The translations under genes and the position numbers were made by a program. From positions 1 to 9,566 of the forward strand of contig JAGWTK010000123.1 in NCBI GenBank assembly GCA_028876035.1: DNA of 9,566 nt. Reading direction: 5' to 3'. Shown here piece by piece: positions 1 through 6,907 of the stretch; positions within the stretch are counted from its first letter, which is position 1; each line of letters opens with the position of its first letter. The notes under the pieces are model-generated. The model was given only the letters and a program-made list of their open reading frames with translations, had not been told where the DNA came from and did no database searches. Source of the DNA: Bacteroidota bacterium (GTDB lineage: Bacteria > Bacteroidota > Bacteroidia > Chitinophagales > Chitinophagaceae).

Positions 1-339
1 AAGATCAATTACGGTTCCCGGCTGCGATAGATTTACAATCAGCATGCCTAAGAGCAGGCTGGCAAGAGAAGCTGTCACAAACCAAAGCAGGGCCTTGCCC
101 CCTACCCGTCCCACTGCCTTTAAATCGCCCAGCTTGGCAATGCCTACCACCAGGGTAGAGAATACCAACGGCGCAATGATCATTTGGACCAGGAACAGGA
201 AAATTTTGGTGAGCAGCTTAATATTGTCAGAAAAGCTTTTGGTCGTTTCCGGGCCGGCATTTTCATAAACAATATACCCCGTGATGATCCCGGCAACCAT
301 GGCGACAATAATGTAGATAGTAAGTCGGTTTTGCTTCAT
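1..339 (-). CDS. Dicarboxylate/amino acid:cation symporter (DAACS family), N-terminal part
   Basis: This is the first 113 codons of a membrane symporter; the C-terminal part lies beyond the left edge. The family (GltP/DctA-like) brings C4-dicarboxylates, glutamate or aspartate into the cell with H+ or Na+. Translation from the ATG at 339-337 gives a hydrophobic first segment (about residues 6-26), then a second helix with MIIAPLVFSTLVVGIA (about 53-68) followed by KLGDLKAVGRVGGKAL, the usual start of this family. A third hydrophobic segment covers about 84-103. The start fits the usual family N-terminus, and no good ribosome binding site is visible upstream. It is divergent from the amino acid permease gene. 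The substrate-binding region is missing, so specificity cannot be read. Confidence 0.88.
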   Translation of the reverse strand, partial: MKQNRLTIYIIVAMVAGIITGYIVYENAGPETTKSFSDNIKLLTKIFLFLVQMIIAPLVFSTLVVGIAKLGDLKAVGRVGGKALLWFVTASLASLLLGMLIVNLSQPGTVIDL

Positions 340-496
340 ACCAGCAATATTTACACGGCTTTAATCACCGAAAATTCAAAAAAAAACTGATACGGCAAAA
401 CTTAAATGTTTAGCTATCAGATTCATTGACGGAAAGACAGCCGTATTGAATAATTCCCTATTTTGAGGTTTCATCGTAAACCAACACCAAACTATC

Positions 497-1981
497 ATGA
501 GTTTATTCAGAAAAAAATCGCTCAGTGCACTGCTTGCACAAGCGGCTGATTCCGAAAAGGGTCTTAAGAAAACCCTCGGAGCCGGTGCGCTGGTGGCATT
601 GGGTATCGGCGCTATTATTGGTGCCGGCCTGTTTGTGAGAACAGCGGCGGCGGCCGGTGGTCATGCTGGCCCTGCTGTAACGATTTCATTTGTAGTGGCA
701 GCGGTAGGTTGCGCGTTTGCCGGACTTTGTTACGCCGAGTTTGCTTCCATGATTCCCATCGCTGGCAGCGCTTATACATACGCTTACACAACGATGGGCG
801 AACTGGTTGCCTGGATCATCGGCTGGGCGCTGATACTTGAATATGCCCTGGGTGCTGCAACCGTATCCATTGCCTGGAGTGAATTTTTGAACAAACTGGT
901 CGGGGGCACCATACCGTATGAATGGTCGCATTCACCATTTCAAAAGGCACTTGATGCCAGCGGTGTAATGCACCATGGTATTTGTAATGCGCCTGCGCTG
1001 ATCGTATTATTCCTGTTGTCACTGCTACTGATTAAAGGGACCCAGGAATCTGCCCTGGTGAATTCCATAATCGTTGTTATCAAAGTGGCCATTGTTATTG
1101 CTTTCATTGTTATTGGATGGGGGTTTGTAAATCCCGCTAACCATACACCTTATATGATTCCGGCCGATGCGCCTGCCGCCCTGCAACCCGACGGCAGCAG
1201 CTATTCCTACACCGATTTCTTCCGGCATGGATGGGGAGGCGTGGTACGCGGTGCTGCTATCGTGTTCTTCGCCTTTATTGGATTTGACGCAGTATCTACG
1301 GCGGCCCAGGAAGCGAAAAACCCAAAGCGCGATATGCCAATTGGTATCCTCGGTTCGCTGGTGGTATGTACATTATTATATGTCCTGTTCTCATGGGTCC
1401 TCACGGGCGTAGCGCCGTACCAGGATTTCGTTAAATCGGGTAAAGAAGCTTCAGTTGCTTACGCCATCGATACCTATATGCATGGCTACGGCTGGTTGTC
1501 GAAACTTATTACAGTAGGTATCCTGGCCGGGTTCTCCTCTGTAATCCTGGTGATGCTGATGGGCCAGAGCCGGGTATTCTATTCAATGGCCAACGACGGC
1601 CTGTTGCCACGCCTCTTCTCTGACCTGCATCCGAAATTCAGAACGCCGTATAAATCGAATGCATTGCTGTTTTTGTTTGTAGGCGCATTTGCCACCCTCA
1701 TTCCCGGAGATATTACGGGCGATCTTACCAGTATCGGCACCTTACTGGCCTTTGTGCTGGTTTGCCTCGGCGTTATCATTATGCGCAAAACAGATCCCAA
1801 TACACCAAGGCCATTCAAAACGCCATTTGTTCCACTGTTCCCGATTCTCGGTATGGCAGTGTGCACATTTATGATCGTTTCACTTGACAAAATAACCCTG
1901 TTGAGTGCTTTTGCCTGGATGATCCTGGGCTTGCTGATATACTTTGGCTATGGCAGGTTCCATAGTAAGTTGAAAGAATAA
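497..1981 (+). CDS. APC-family amino acid permease (cationic amino acid transporter-like)
   Basis: This is an inner-membrane amino acid transporter of 494 residues with about twelve hydrophobic segments, the normal length and layout for the APC superfamily. The first transmembrane helix carries GIGAIIGAGLFV (about 36-47), the unwound substrate-binding helix of the fold. The stretch FFAFIGFDAVSTAAQEAKNP (about 257-276) followed by RDMPIGI is characteristic of the CAT/YfnA-like branch, and MGQSRVFYSMANDGLLP (about 355-371) is another conserved segment. The substrate (cationic or other neutral amino acids) is inferred from the branch only. The gene stands alone: it is divergent from the symporter gene on the left and has a strong terminator 25 bp after the stop. 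No exact TAnnTTTG box lies upstream; TATTTTG at 459-465 is one base short of it. Confidence 0.93.
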   Translation: MSLFRKKSLSALLAQAADSEKGLKKTLGAGALVALGIGAIIGAGLFVRTAAAAGGHAGPAVTISFVVAAVGCAFAGLCYAEFASMIPIAGSAYTYAYTTMGELVAWIIGWALILEYALGAATVSIAWSEFLNKLVGGTIPYEWSHSPFQKALDASGVMHHGICNAPALIVLFLLSLLLIKGTQESALVNSIIVVIKVAIVIAFIVIGWGFVNPANHTPYMIPADAPAALQPDGSSYSYTDFFRHGWGGVVRGAAIVFFAFIGFDAVSTAAQEAKNPKRDMPIGILGSLVVCTLLYVLFSWVLTGVAPYQDFVKSGKEASVAYAIDTYMHGYGWLSKLITVGILAGFSSVILVMLMGQSRVFYSMANDGLLPRLFSDLHPKFRTPYKSNALLFLFVGAFATLIPGDITGDLTSIGTLLAFVLVCLGVIIMRKTDPNTPRPFKTPFVPLFPILGMAVCTFMIVSLDKITLLSAFAWMILGLLIYFGYGRFHSKLKE

Positions 1982-2006
1982 TTGGCTATTGCTCCATAAC
2001 ATTTTC

Positions 2007-2033
2007 AAGCCGCTCCATCCGGGGCGGCTTTTT
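2007..2033 (+). terminator. Rho-independent terminator of the amino acid permease gene
   Basis: A 10-bp stem (2007-2016 with 2021-2030, one G-T pair) closes a 4-base loop ATCC and runs into a T tract to 2033. It begins 25 bp after the permease stop and isolates that gene from yebC. Confidence 0.85.
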
Positions 2034-2051
2034 ACTTAAAGGGGGATTCTT

Positions 2052-2059
2052 TACATTTG
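2052..2059 (+). promoter_or_regulatory. Candidate yebC promoter, Bacteroidota -7 box
   Basis: TACATTTG matches the Bacteroidota -7 consensus TAnnTTTG. It lies just after the permease terminator and 23 bp before the yebC start, which predicts a leader of roughly 17-19 nt. No clear TTG -33 element is present; the region about 20 bp upstream is only T-rich. Confidence 0.5.
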
Positions 2060-2082
2060 CCACCCAATCCAAAAGCACTATC

Positions 2083-2805
2083 ATGGGAAGGATTTTTGAA
2101 GTTCGCAAAGCCACGATGTTCGCCCGCTGGGACCGTATGGCCAAGCAGTTTACCCGCATTGGGAAAGAGATTGTTATTGCTGTAAAAGCAGGTGGTCCCG
2201 ATCCTGGTACCAATCCCGCACTTCGACGCTGTTTCCAGAATGCCCGGAGCGTGGGCATGCCGAAAGACCGTGTTGAAGCGGCCATCAAGCGTGCACAGGG
2301 CAAGGAGATGACCAATTACGATGAAATCCTGTATGAAGGATACGGTCCGCACGGTGTCGCCATCCTGGTGGAAACCGCGACGGACAACCACGTCCGCACG
2401 GTGGCAAATATTAAATCAACATTCAATAAAGGCGGCGGCACCCTCGGTAACAGCGGAAGTGTAAGCTTTCAGTTCAAGAAAATGGGGGTATTCAAACTGA
2501 AAACGGAAGGTGTAAATGCCGAAGAACTGGAATTGGAACTGATCGACGCGGGACTCGATGAAATGGGGGAAGGCAGTGGCGAAAACGGCGAAACAGTGCT
2601 GGTACTGCGTTGCGCGTTCACCGATTTCGGCAGTTTGCAGAAAGCACTGGAAGAAAAAGGCATCACCCCCATCAGCGCGGAACTCGAATGGATCCCTTCG
2701 TCAACAGTTGAACTGGGTGAAGCAGAAGCGGAAGAAGTACTGAAGCTGGTGGATAAGATTGAGCAGGACGACGACGTGCAGAAAGTATTTCACAACCTTC
2801 GGTAA
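2083..2805 (+). CDS. yebC: YebC/PmpR/TACO1-family protein
   Basis: This is a cytoplasmic protein of 240 residues, the usual family length. Members have been described as transcriptional regulators and, more recently, as translation factors that relieve ribosome stalling at difficult sequences such as proline runs; the bacterial role is not fully settled. The start MGRIFEVRKA and the stretch FTRIGKEIVIAVKAGGPDP (about 23-41) are the Bacteroidota version of the N-terminal domain, and MPKDRVEAAIKRA (about 59-71) is strongly conserved. EGYGPHGVAILVETATDN (about 85-102) and KGGGTLGNSGSVSFQF (about 116-131) mark the middle domain. The end DDVQKVFHNL is the typical C-terminus. The gene has its own promoter-like box and its own terminator, so it is probably monocistronic. 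In many other bacteria yebC neighbours ruvC; that is not seen here. Confidence 0.95.
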   Translation: MGRIFEVRKATMFARWDRMAKQFTRIGKEIVIAVKAGGPDPGTNPALRRCFQNARSVGMPKDRVEAAIKRAQGKEMTNYDEILYEGYGPHGVAILVETATDNHVRTVANIKSTFNKGGGTLGNSGSVSFQFKKMGVFKLKTEGVNAEELELELIDAGLDEMGEGSGENGETVLVLRCAFTDFGSLQKALEEKGITPISAELEWIPSSTVELGEAEAEEVLKLVDKIEQDDDVQKVFHNLR

Positions 2806-2830
2806 ACCGGCAGATCAATAACTGTGTTAT

Positions 2831-2860
2831 AAAACCGGCCCAGGGGCTGGTTTTTATTTT
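2831..2860 (+). terminator. Rho-independent terminator of yebC, abutting the next start codon
   Basis: A 10-bp stem (2831-2840 with 2845-2854, one G-T pair) with loop CAGG is followed by TATTTT. The T-rich tail ends at 2860, and the ATG of the DCC-family gene begins at 2861. The structure therefore occupies the whole space where a ribosome binding site for that gene would be. Confidence 0.75.
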
Positions 2861-3268
2861 ATGGACAAGTTTCCTGATAAACTGATATTATTCGACGGCG
2901 TTTGCAATTTGTGCAACCGGTCAGTACAATTTGTTATCAGGCATGACCCCAATGCCCGTTTCCATTTTGCTTCCCTGCAGAGCGCTACCGGCCAGGAAGT
3001 TTTCACTGCATTTGGTTTGGCTGATCAGCAACTTGATTCATTTGTGTTGCTCGACAATGGCAAAGCCTATACCCAGTCAACCGCTGCGCTGCGCGTATCG
3101 GCACATCTCGCCGGTGCCTGGAAATTGCTATACGCGTTTTTGATAGTGCCACCGTTTATCCGAAACGCAGTATACCGTTGGATCGCACGCAACCGCTACC
3201 AATGGTTTGGAAAAAGAGACGCGTGCATGATTCCTTCGCCCGAACTGAGCCAACGATTTTTGGACTGA
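2861..3268 (+). CDS. DCC-family thiol-disulfide oxidoreductase (DUF393)
   Basis: A small protein of 135 residues, full length for the family. The defining motif is at the N-terminus: LFDGVCNLCN (about 10-19), with Asp12, Cys15 and Cys18 giving the name DCC. The C-terminal signature RYQWFGKRDACMIP (about 112-125) is also present. Family members are predicted to have a thioredoxin-like fold and thiol-disulfide exchange activity; the biological substrate is unknown. No signal peptide is seen, so it probably acts in the cytoplasm. The ATG is the only plausible start, because the frame has no ATG, GTG or TTG back to the stop at 2819-2821 and the motif begins within the first ten residues. It follows yebC on the same strand but is separated from it by a terminator hairpin. 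It converges on the E1 gene with 8 bp between the stops and no terminator visible there. Confidence 0.9.
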   Translation: MDKFPDKLILFDGVCNLCNRSVQFVIRHDPNARFHFASLQSATGQEVFTAFGLADQQLDSFVLLDNGKAYTQSTAALRVSAHLAGAWKLLYAFLIVPPFIRNAVYRWIARNRYQWFGKRDACMIPSPELSQRFLD

Positions 3269-3276
3269 TCCAATTA

Positions 3277-5670
3277 TTATTCTTTCATCATACCGCTGAT
3301 CACTTCAATAATATCTTCTGCATTGGGTTTACTGAAGTAATCACCATCGCTGGCATAGGCCGGACGATGATCTTTCGCGGTAATGGTGCGCGGTGCAATA
3401 TCCAGCCAGCGATAGCCCCCCTGCTCTTCCATTACTTTGTTGAACATGTAGGCTGCAGCACCACCGGGTACATCCTCATCCACAAATACGATCCGGCTGG
3501 TTTTCTTCAGTGAAGAAAGAATACTGTGGTGAATATCGAAAGGAAGAAGCGTTTGTACGTCGATGATTTCGCAACTGATGCCCAGTGTCTCCAGCACATG
3601 GGCCGCTTCCGCTACGATGCGGAGCGTTGAACCGTAGGATACAACGGTAATATCTGTTCCCTCCCGCAATATTTCCGGAATACCCAGGGGCACTTTCATC
3701 TCACCCAGGTTGGAAGGCAATTTTTCTTTCAACCGGTATCCATTGAGGCTTTCAATGATTAGTCCGGGTTCATTTCCTGCCAGCAGCGTGTTGTACATGC
3801 CGGCAGCCTGCACCATATTGCGCGGAACGCATACGTGCATGCCCCGAAGTGAATTAATGATCATACCCATCGGCGAACCACTGTGCCAGATGCCTTCTAG
3901 GCGATGTCCCCTTGAACGAACGATGATGGGCGCTATCTGGCGACCGGCCGTACGATAATGCATCGTGGCCACATCGTCGGTAAGTGGTTGTAAGCCATAC
4001 ACCAGGTAGTCGAGGTATTGTATTTCTGCGATCGGCCGGAGACCGCGGAGTGAAAGGCCGATGCCCTGCCCGATAATACTCAGCTCACGTATACCCGTAT
4101 CCGCAATGCGTTCCGCCCCGTGTTTCGCCTGCAAGCCGGCAAATCCCTGGTTCACATCACCGATAAAACCCAGGTCTTCTCCAAAAGCGAGGACCTTCGG
4201 ATTATTGGTAAAGAGTTGATCGAAGTAACGATTGAGTATTTCATAGCCATTGATCATCGGGGCGCCGTCCGTATACGAAGGTTCTACTGCATTCACGCGC
4301 AGTGCGCTGCTGCTGTTTTCACTATAGAGATGACTGTTGTAAAGTGCTTTGTTTTGCTGTCGCAGATCCTGGTAGTAGTCCTTTATCCAGAAGCCGGCTT
4401 CGTTCTCACCGGCAAGTAATACGGCCCGGTAAACGGTATGCATAATGTCGCGCCGGTTCGGTTCGCGGTTGGACAACAATTCCCTGGCAGACGCCTCCAG
4501 TGCTTCTTTGTGTTCGGGCAATGCTGCCGCCAGGTTGTTGATGAGATCAGCAGCATGCATCACCTGCCTGCGTACAGGCGCCTGGTATTCCTCCCATGCA
4601 ATATTGCGCGCATTCTTCACCGCATCTTTTACCCCTGATTCAATTTCTTCGAGTTCTTCAGCTGATGCCAGCTCATTCTCTATGATCCATTCTTTCATTT
4701 TTTTTATCGCATCCCATTCCCGCTCCCATTCCAGGCGTTCAGGTGTTTTATAACGTTCATGGCTACCCGAAGTAGAATGTCCCTGGGGCTGGGTGACCTC
4801 TTCTACATGGAAAAGAGCAGGCGTGTGGGTTTCCCTGGTCTTGCGTATGCCTGCTTCGAACACTTCGCACATGCCGGCATAATCCCATGCTTTTACGCGG
4901 TAGATATCGATCCCGTTGCTGCCCTCTTTTTTTTGAAAACCACGCAGTGCTTCTGATACGGAACCCTTGGTGGTTTGCATTTTAGTAGGTACTGAAATGC
5001 CATAACCATCATCCCAGACAAATATGGCCAATGGCACCTGCAATACACCGGCTGCATTCACTATTTCCCAAAAATGGCCTTCGCTGGTAGAGGCATCGCC
5101 AATGGTACAGAAACAAACTTCGTTGCCATTATTGGAAAGACTGGTAAACTGTTTCAGCTGGTCAATGTTGCGGAAAGCCCTGGAAGCGTACGCCAGTCCG
5201 AGCGCCTTCGGCATCTGGGCAGCTGTGGGGGCCATTCCGGCGGCCAGGTTCTTACGGTTAATAAGATCGGCCACTTTGCCATCGCTGTCCACAAAGGCGG
5301 TGGCAAAATGAGAATTCATCTGGCGGCCGGCACTGTGTGGATCGTGCCGCGTGTCGGGGTCCGCATAGAGCTGGGCAAAGAATTCCTGCACCGTAGCGGC
5401 ACCTGTCGCAAAGGCAAAAGTCTGGTCACGGTAATAGCCGCTATAGAAATCTCCCGGGCGGAAGAACTTAGCCATGGCTACCTGGGGTACTTCCTTACCA
5501 TCGCCAAATATGCCAAACTTCGCCTTGCCCGTTAACACTTCTTTGCGGCCAACCAGGCTGGCTTCCCGGCTCTCGCAGGCGAGATGGTAATCCCGCAGGA
5601 CCTCAGCGCGGAAAACGTCGAATGAAAGGGCTTCCCCCGCAGCTACTTCATTGGTTAGATGATGTTCCAT
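3277..5670 (-). CDS. Fused alpha/beta E1 of a branched-chain-type 2-oxo acid dehydrogenase
   Basis: This thiamine pyrophosphate enzyme (797 residues) decarboxylates 2-oxo acids and passes the acyl group to the lipoyl domain of an E2 partner, which is not encoded here. Residues about 1-420 are the E1-alpha part: the cofactor motif starts at GDASTSEGHFWE (about 191-202) and ends at WDDGYGIS (about 219-226), and GHSTSGSHERYKTPERLEWE (about 297-316) corresponds to the alpha-subunit loop region. Residues about 470-797 are the E1-beta part: LAFGEDLG (about 494-501), GLRPIAEIQYLDY (about 543-555), HSGSPMG (about 596-602) and IIDVQTLLPFD (about 702-712). Fused E1 proteins of this kind are annotated in Bacteroidota as 2-oxoisovalerate or alpha-ketoacid dehydrogenase. 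Branched-chain substrates are the likeliest, but pyruvate or other 2-oxo acids cannot be excluded. The usual G-D-G...N-N cofactor motif reads G-D-A...D-D here. The start gives a typical N-terminus (FRAEVLRDYHLACESREASL, about 20-39), and the next Met is at about residue 66, inside the conserved region. Confidence 0.92.
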   Translation of the reverse strand: MEHHLTNEVAAGEALSFDVFRAEVLRDYHLACESREASLVGRKEVLTGKAKFGIFGDGKEVPQVAMAKFFRPGDFYSGYYRDQTFAFATGAATVQEFFAQLYADPDTRHDPHSAGRQMNSHFATAFVDSDGKVADLINRKNLAAGMAPTAAQMPKALGLAYASRAFRNIDQLKQFTSLSNNGNEVCFCTIGDASTSEGHFWEIVNAAGVLQVPLAIFVWDDGYGISVPTKMQTTKGSVSEALRGFQKKEGSNGIDIYRVKAWDYAGMCEVFEAGIRKTRETHTPALFHVEEVTQPQGHSTSGSHERYKTPERLEWEREWDAIKKMKEWIIENELASAEELEEIESGVKDAVKNARNIAWEEYQAPVRRQVMHAADLINNLAAALPEHKEALEASARELLSNREPNRRDIMHTVYRAVLLAGENEAGFWIKDYYQDLRQQNKALYNSHLYSENSSSALRVNAVEPSYTDGAPMINGYEILNRYFDQLFTNNPKVLAFGEDLGFIGDVNQGFAGLQAKHGAERIADTGIRELSIIGQGIGLSLRGLRPIAEIQYLDYLVYGLQPLTDDVATMHYRTAGRQIAPIIVRSRGHRLEGIWHSGSPMGMIINSLRGMHVCVPRNMVQAAGMYNTLLAGNEPGLIIESLNGYRLKEKLPSNLGEMKVPLGIPEILREGTDITVVSYGSTLRIVAEAAHVLETLGISCEIIDVQTLLPFDIHHSILSSLKKTSRIVFVDEDVPGGAAAYMFNKVMEEQGGYRWLDIAPRTITAKDHRPAYASDGDYFSKPNAEDIIEVISGMMKE

Positions 5671-5674
5671 TTAA

Positions 5675-5682
5675 CAAACCTA
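5675..5682 (-). promoter_or_regulatory. Candidate -7 box just upstream of the E1 start codon
   Basis: On the minus strand the sequence reads TAGGTTTG, an exact TAnnTTTG match, followed by only TTAA before the ATG. A TTG lies 25 bp upstream (plus-strand CAA at 5708-5710), a little far for a -33 element. If used, transcription would begin about at the start codon, giving a leaderless or nearly leaderless mRNA. A chance match in AT-rich DNA is a real alternative. Confidence 0.35.
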
Positions 5683-5814
5683 AGGGATTTTTCAAAGTGG
5701 TTAGCCACAATAAATTAACAGAAAACCATGGCAGTGGAGCTGGTAGTACGGACTGGTTTTTGTTAAGGAAACTGCAAGGATAAAAATTGGCTGGCACCGA
5801 TGGGATACAATATG

Positions 5815-5822
5815 TAAATTTG
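5815..5822 (+). promoter_or_regulatory. Candidate promoter of the DUF1573 gene pair, -7 box
   Basis: TAAATTTG matches TAnnTTTG and lies 38 bp before the first DUF1573 start, predicting a leader of about 30 nt. A TTG at 5787-5789 is 25 bp upstream, slightly longer than usual for a -33 element. The rest of the 190-bp divergent region 5671-5860 holds no gene or other structure I can support. Confidence 0.5.
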
Positions 5823-5860
5823 ATAACCGTTTTATTAAACCTTTAACTGAAATTGAATAC

Positions 5861-6313
5861 ATGAAAAACTTGCTTACACTATTGGCCACGGCGGTTATTG
5901 TAAACCTGGCCATCGCCCAGGGTACCCCCGCCGCAGCCAAGGTTAATCCCGATTTGCTTGTGCTGAAAGAGACCTCTTTCGATTTTAGCAAAATTCAACA
6001 GGGACGTCCGGTTACCCACGATTTCCTGATTGCCAATTCGAGCACAGATACCCTGAAAATTGAAGACGTTCGCGCTAGTTGCGGTTGCACAACACCCGTT
6101 TGGAAGCGCGAGCCGGTGGCCCCCAACAGCAATACAAAAATTACGGTTGGTTACAATGCATATAACGAAGGGCCATTTGAAAAAACAGTAACCATTACGT
6201 ACAATGGCGGACAGGTAAAAATGCTTACCATCAAAGGCACGGTATTTAAAGCGCCGGCAACGGCTGCACCGGAAAATCAATCAGTAGACCTCTTAAAAAA
6301 ATCAAACCAATAA
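5861..6313 (+). CDS. Exported DUF1573 protein, first of a tandem pair
   Basis: A protein of 150 residues. Residues 1-19 form a signal peptide (MKNLL, hydrophobic core, AIA before Gln20), so the protein should be exported. The rest is one DUF1573 domain, an immunoglobulin-like beta-sandwich of unknown function that is very common in Bacteroidota: FDFSKIQQGRPVTHDFLIAN (about 40-59), then ASCGCTTP (72-79) and GPFEKTVTITYN (about 104-115), ending in a strand LTIKGTV. Cys74 and Cys76 sit in the family hallmark CGC; disulfide formation or metal binding is possible but unproven. A short low-complexity tail follows the domain. Its stop is 1 bp before the next gene, which encodes the same domain, so the two are almost certainly co-transcribed and translationally coupled. 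Confidence 0.88.
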   Translation: MKNLLTLLATAVIVNLAIAQGTPAAAKVNPDLLVLKETSFDFSKIQQGRPVTHDFLIANSSTDTLKIEDVRASCGCTTPVWKREPVAPNSNTKITVGYNAYNEGPFEKTVTITYNGGQVKMLTIKGTVFKAPATAAPENQSVDLLKKSNQ

Positions 6314-6314
6314 A

Positions 6315-6779
6315 ATGAAAAAGCTATTTTTTCTTGCAGCGCTCGCGATCGCAGCCGTGGCTTCCAATGCCCAGGTAACGACGCCAACTGCCCCTGCATC
6401 GCCCGTAATTAAAGGAGAAGACCTGGTTAAGTTTAAAGAAACGGTACACGATTTCGGGAAAATAAAGCAAGGTGTACCCGTGACCTATGATTTTGCTTTT
6501 ACCAATGTGAGCGGTAAGGCCGTAGTCATCGAATCAGCTACTGCCAGCTGCGGTTGCACCACACCGGTTAAACCCGAGAAGCCAATTGCGAAGGGCAAGA
6601 GCAACGTGATCAAAGCTGGCTTCAACGCAGCTTCTGCCAGTCCGTTCGACAAAACCATCTATGTGAAACTGGCAGGCGTTGCCCAGCCGATGGAATTGAA
6701 GATAAAAGGCGAAGTGTTGAGCGCAGATGCCTATGCTAAGTTCGAAGCAGACAAAGGAAAGAAATCAGGCGGCAAATAA
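6315..6779 (+). CDS. Exported DUF1573 protein, second of a tandem pair
   Basis: A protein of 154 residues with a signal peptide (MKKLFFLAALAIAAVASNAQ, cleavage probably just before or after the final Gln) and one DUF1573 domain: VHDFGKIKQGVPVTYDFAFT (about 44-63), ASCGCTTP (77-84), SPFDKTIYVKL (about 109-119) and a final strand ELKIKGEV. It shares the ASCGCTTP core and the overall order with its upstream neighbour, so the pair probably arose by tandem duplication. They have diverged well beyond the core, and this copy ends in a lysine-rich tail (about 145-154). The start is fixed by the signal peptide and lies 1 bp after the upstream stop. Function is unknown; a periplasmic or outer-surface location is inferred. 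A terminator follows within 25 bp. Confidence 0.88.
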   Translation: MKKLFFLAALAIAAVASNAQVTTPTAPASPVIKGEDLVKFKETVHDFGKIKQGVPVTYDFAFTNVSGKAVVIESATASCGCTTPVKPEKPIAKGKSNVIKAGFNAASASPFDKTIYVKLAGVAQPMELKIKGEVLSADAYAKFEADKGKKSGGK

Positions 6780-6801
6780 ATCTGCTGTCAGGAAATAACA
6801 G

Positions 6802-6832
6802 AAAGCCGTTCGCTCACCCGGACGGTTTTTTT
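6802..6832 (+). terminator. Rho-independent terminator of the DUF1573 pair
   Basis: A 7-bp core stem (6806-6812 with 6819-6825, one G-T pair) with a 6-base loop is extended by A-T pairs and followed by seven T (6826-6832). It lies 22 bp after the second DUF1573 stop. Confidence 0.8.
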
Positions 6833-6868
6833 ATGCCCTTTTATCATTGCCGGGAGGGCATAAAAAAA
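6826..6868. repeat. 14-bp perfect inverted repeat linking two convergent terminators
   Basis: Positions 6826-6839 (seven T, then ATGCCCT) are the exact reverse complement of 6855-6868 (AGGGCAT, then seven A), with a 15-base spacer. The arms include the T tract of the plus-strand terminator and the A tract that becomes the U tract of the minus-strand rpsG terminator, so this hairpin can serve either strand and competes with neither GC-rich core. Confidence 0.8.
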
Positions 6869-6887
6869 GCAGGTCGATTGACCTGCC
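6862..6887 (-). terminator. Rho-independent terminator of rpsL-rpsG
   Basis: A perfect 7-bp stem GCAGGTC/GACCTGC (6869-6875 with 6880-6886) with a 4-base loop is followed, on the minus strand, by seven T (6868-6862). It starts about 20 bp after the rpsG stop and ends the operon there. Confidence 0.85.
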
Positions 6888-6907
6888 TGATGTTGGTTCG
6901 ATATCTT

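Noticed and set aside
44..390. Two overlapping plus-strand open frames of 74 and 68 codons.
   Set aside because: They are antisense to the symporter gene, whose minus-strand translation gives clear family motifs; their products have no recognisable features.
3269..3276. Possible terminator between the convergent DCC and E1 genes.
   Set aside because: Only 8 bp separate the stops and no stem with a T tract is seen in or near them.
5074..5535. A plus-strand open frame of 153 codons.
   Set aside because: It lies antisense within the E1-alpha part of the fused gene and its product resembles no family; it is a by-product of codon bias on the other strand.
5701..5991. A minus-strand open frame of 96 codons in the divergent region.
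   Set aside because: It overlaps the DUF1573 start and signal peptide on the opposite strand and its product has no family features.
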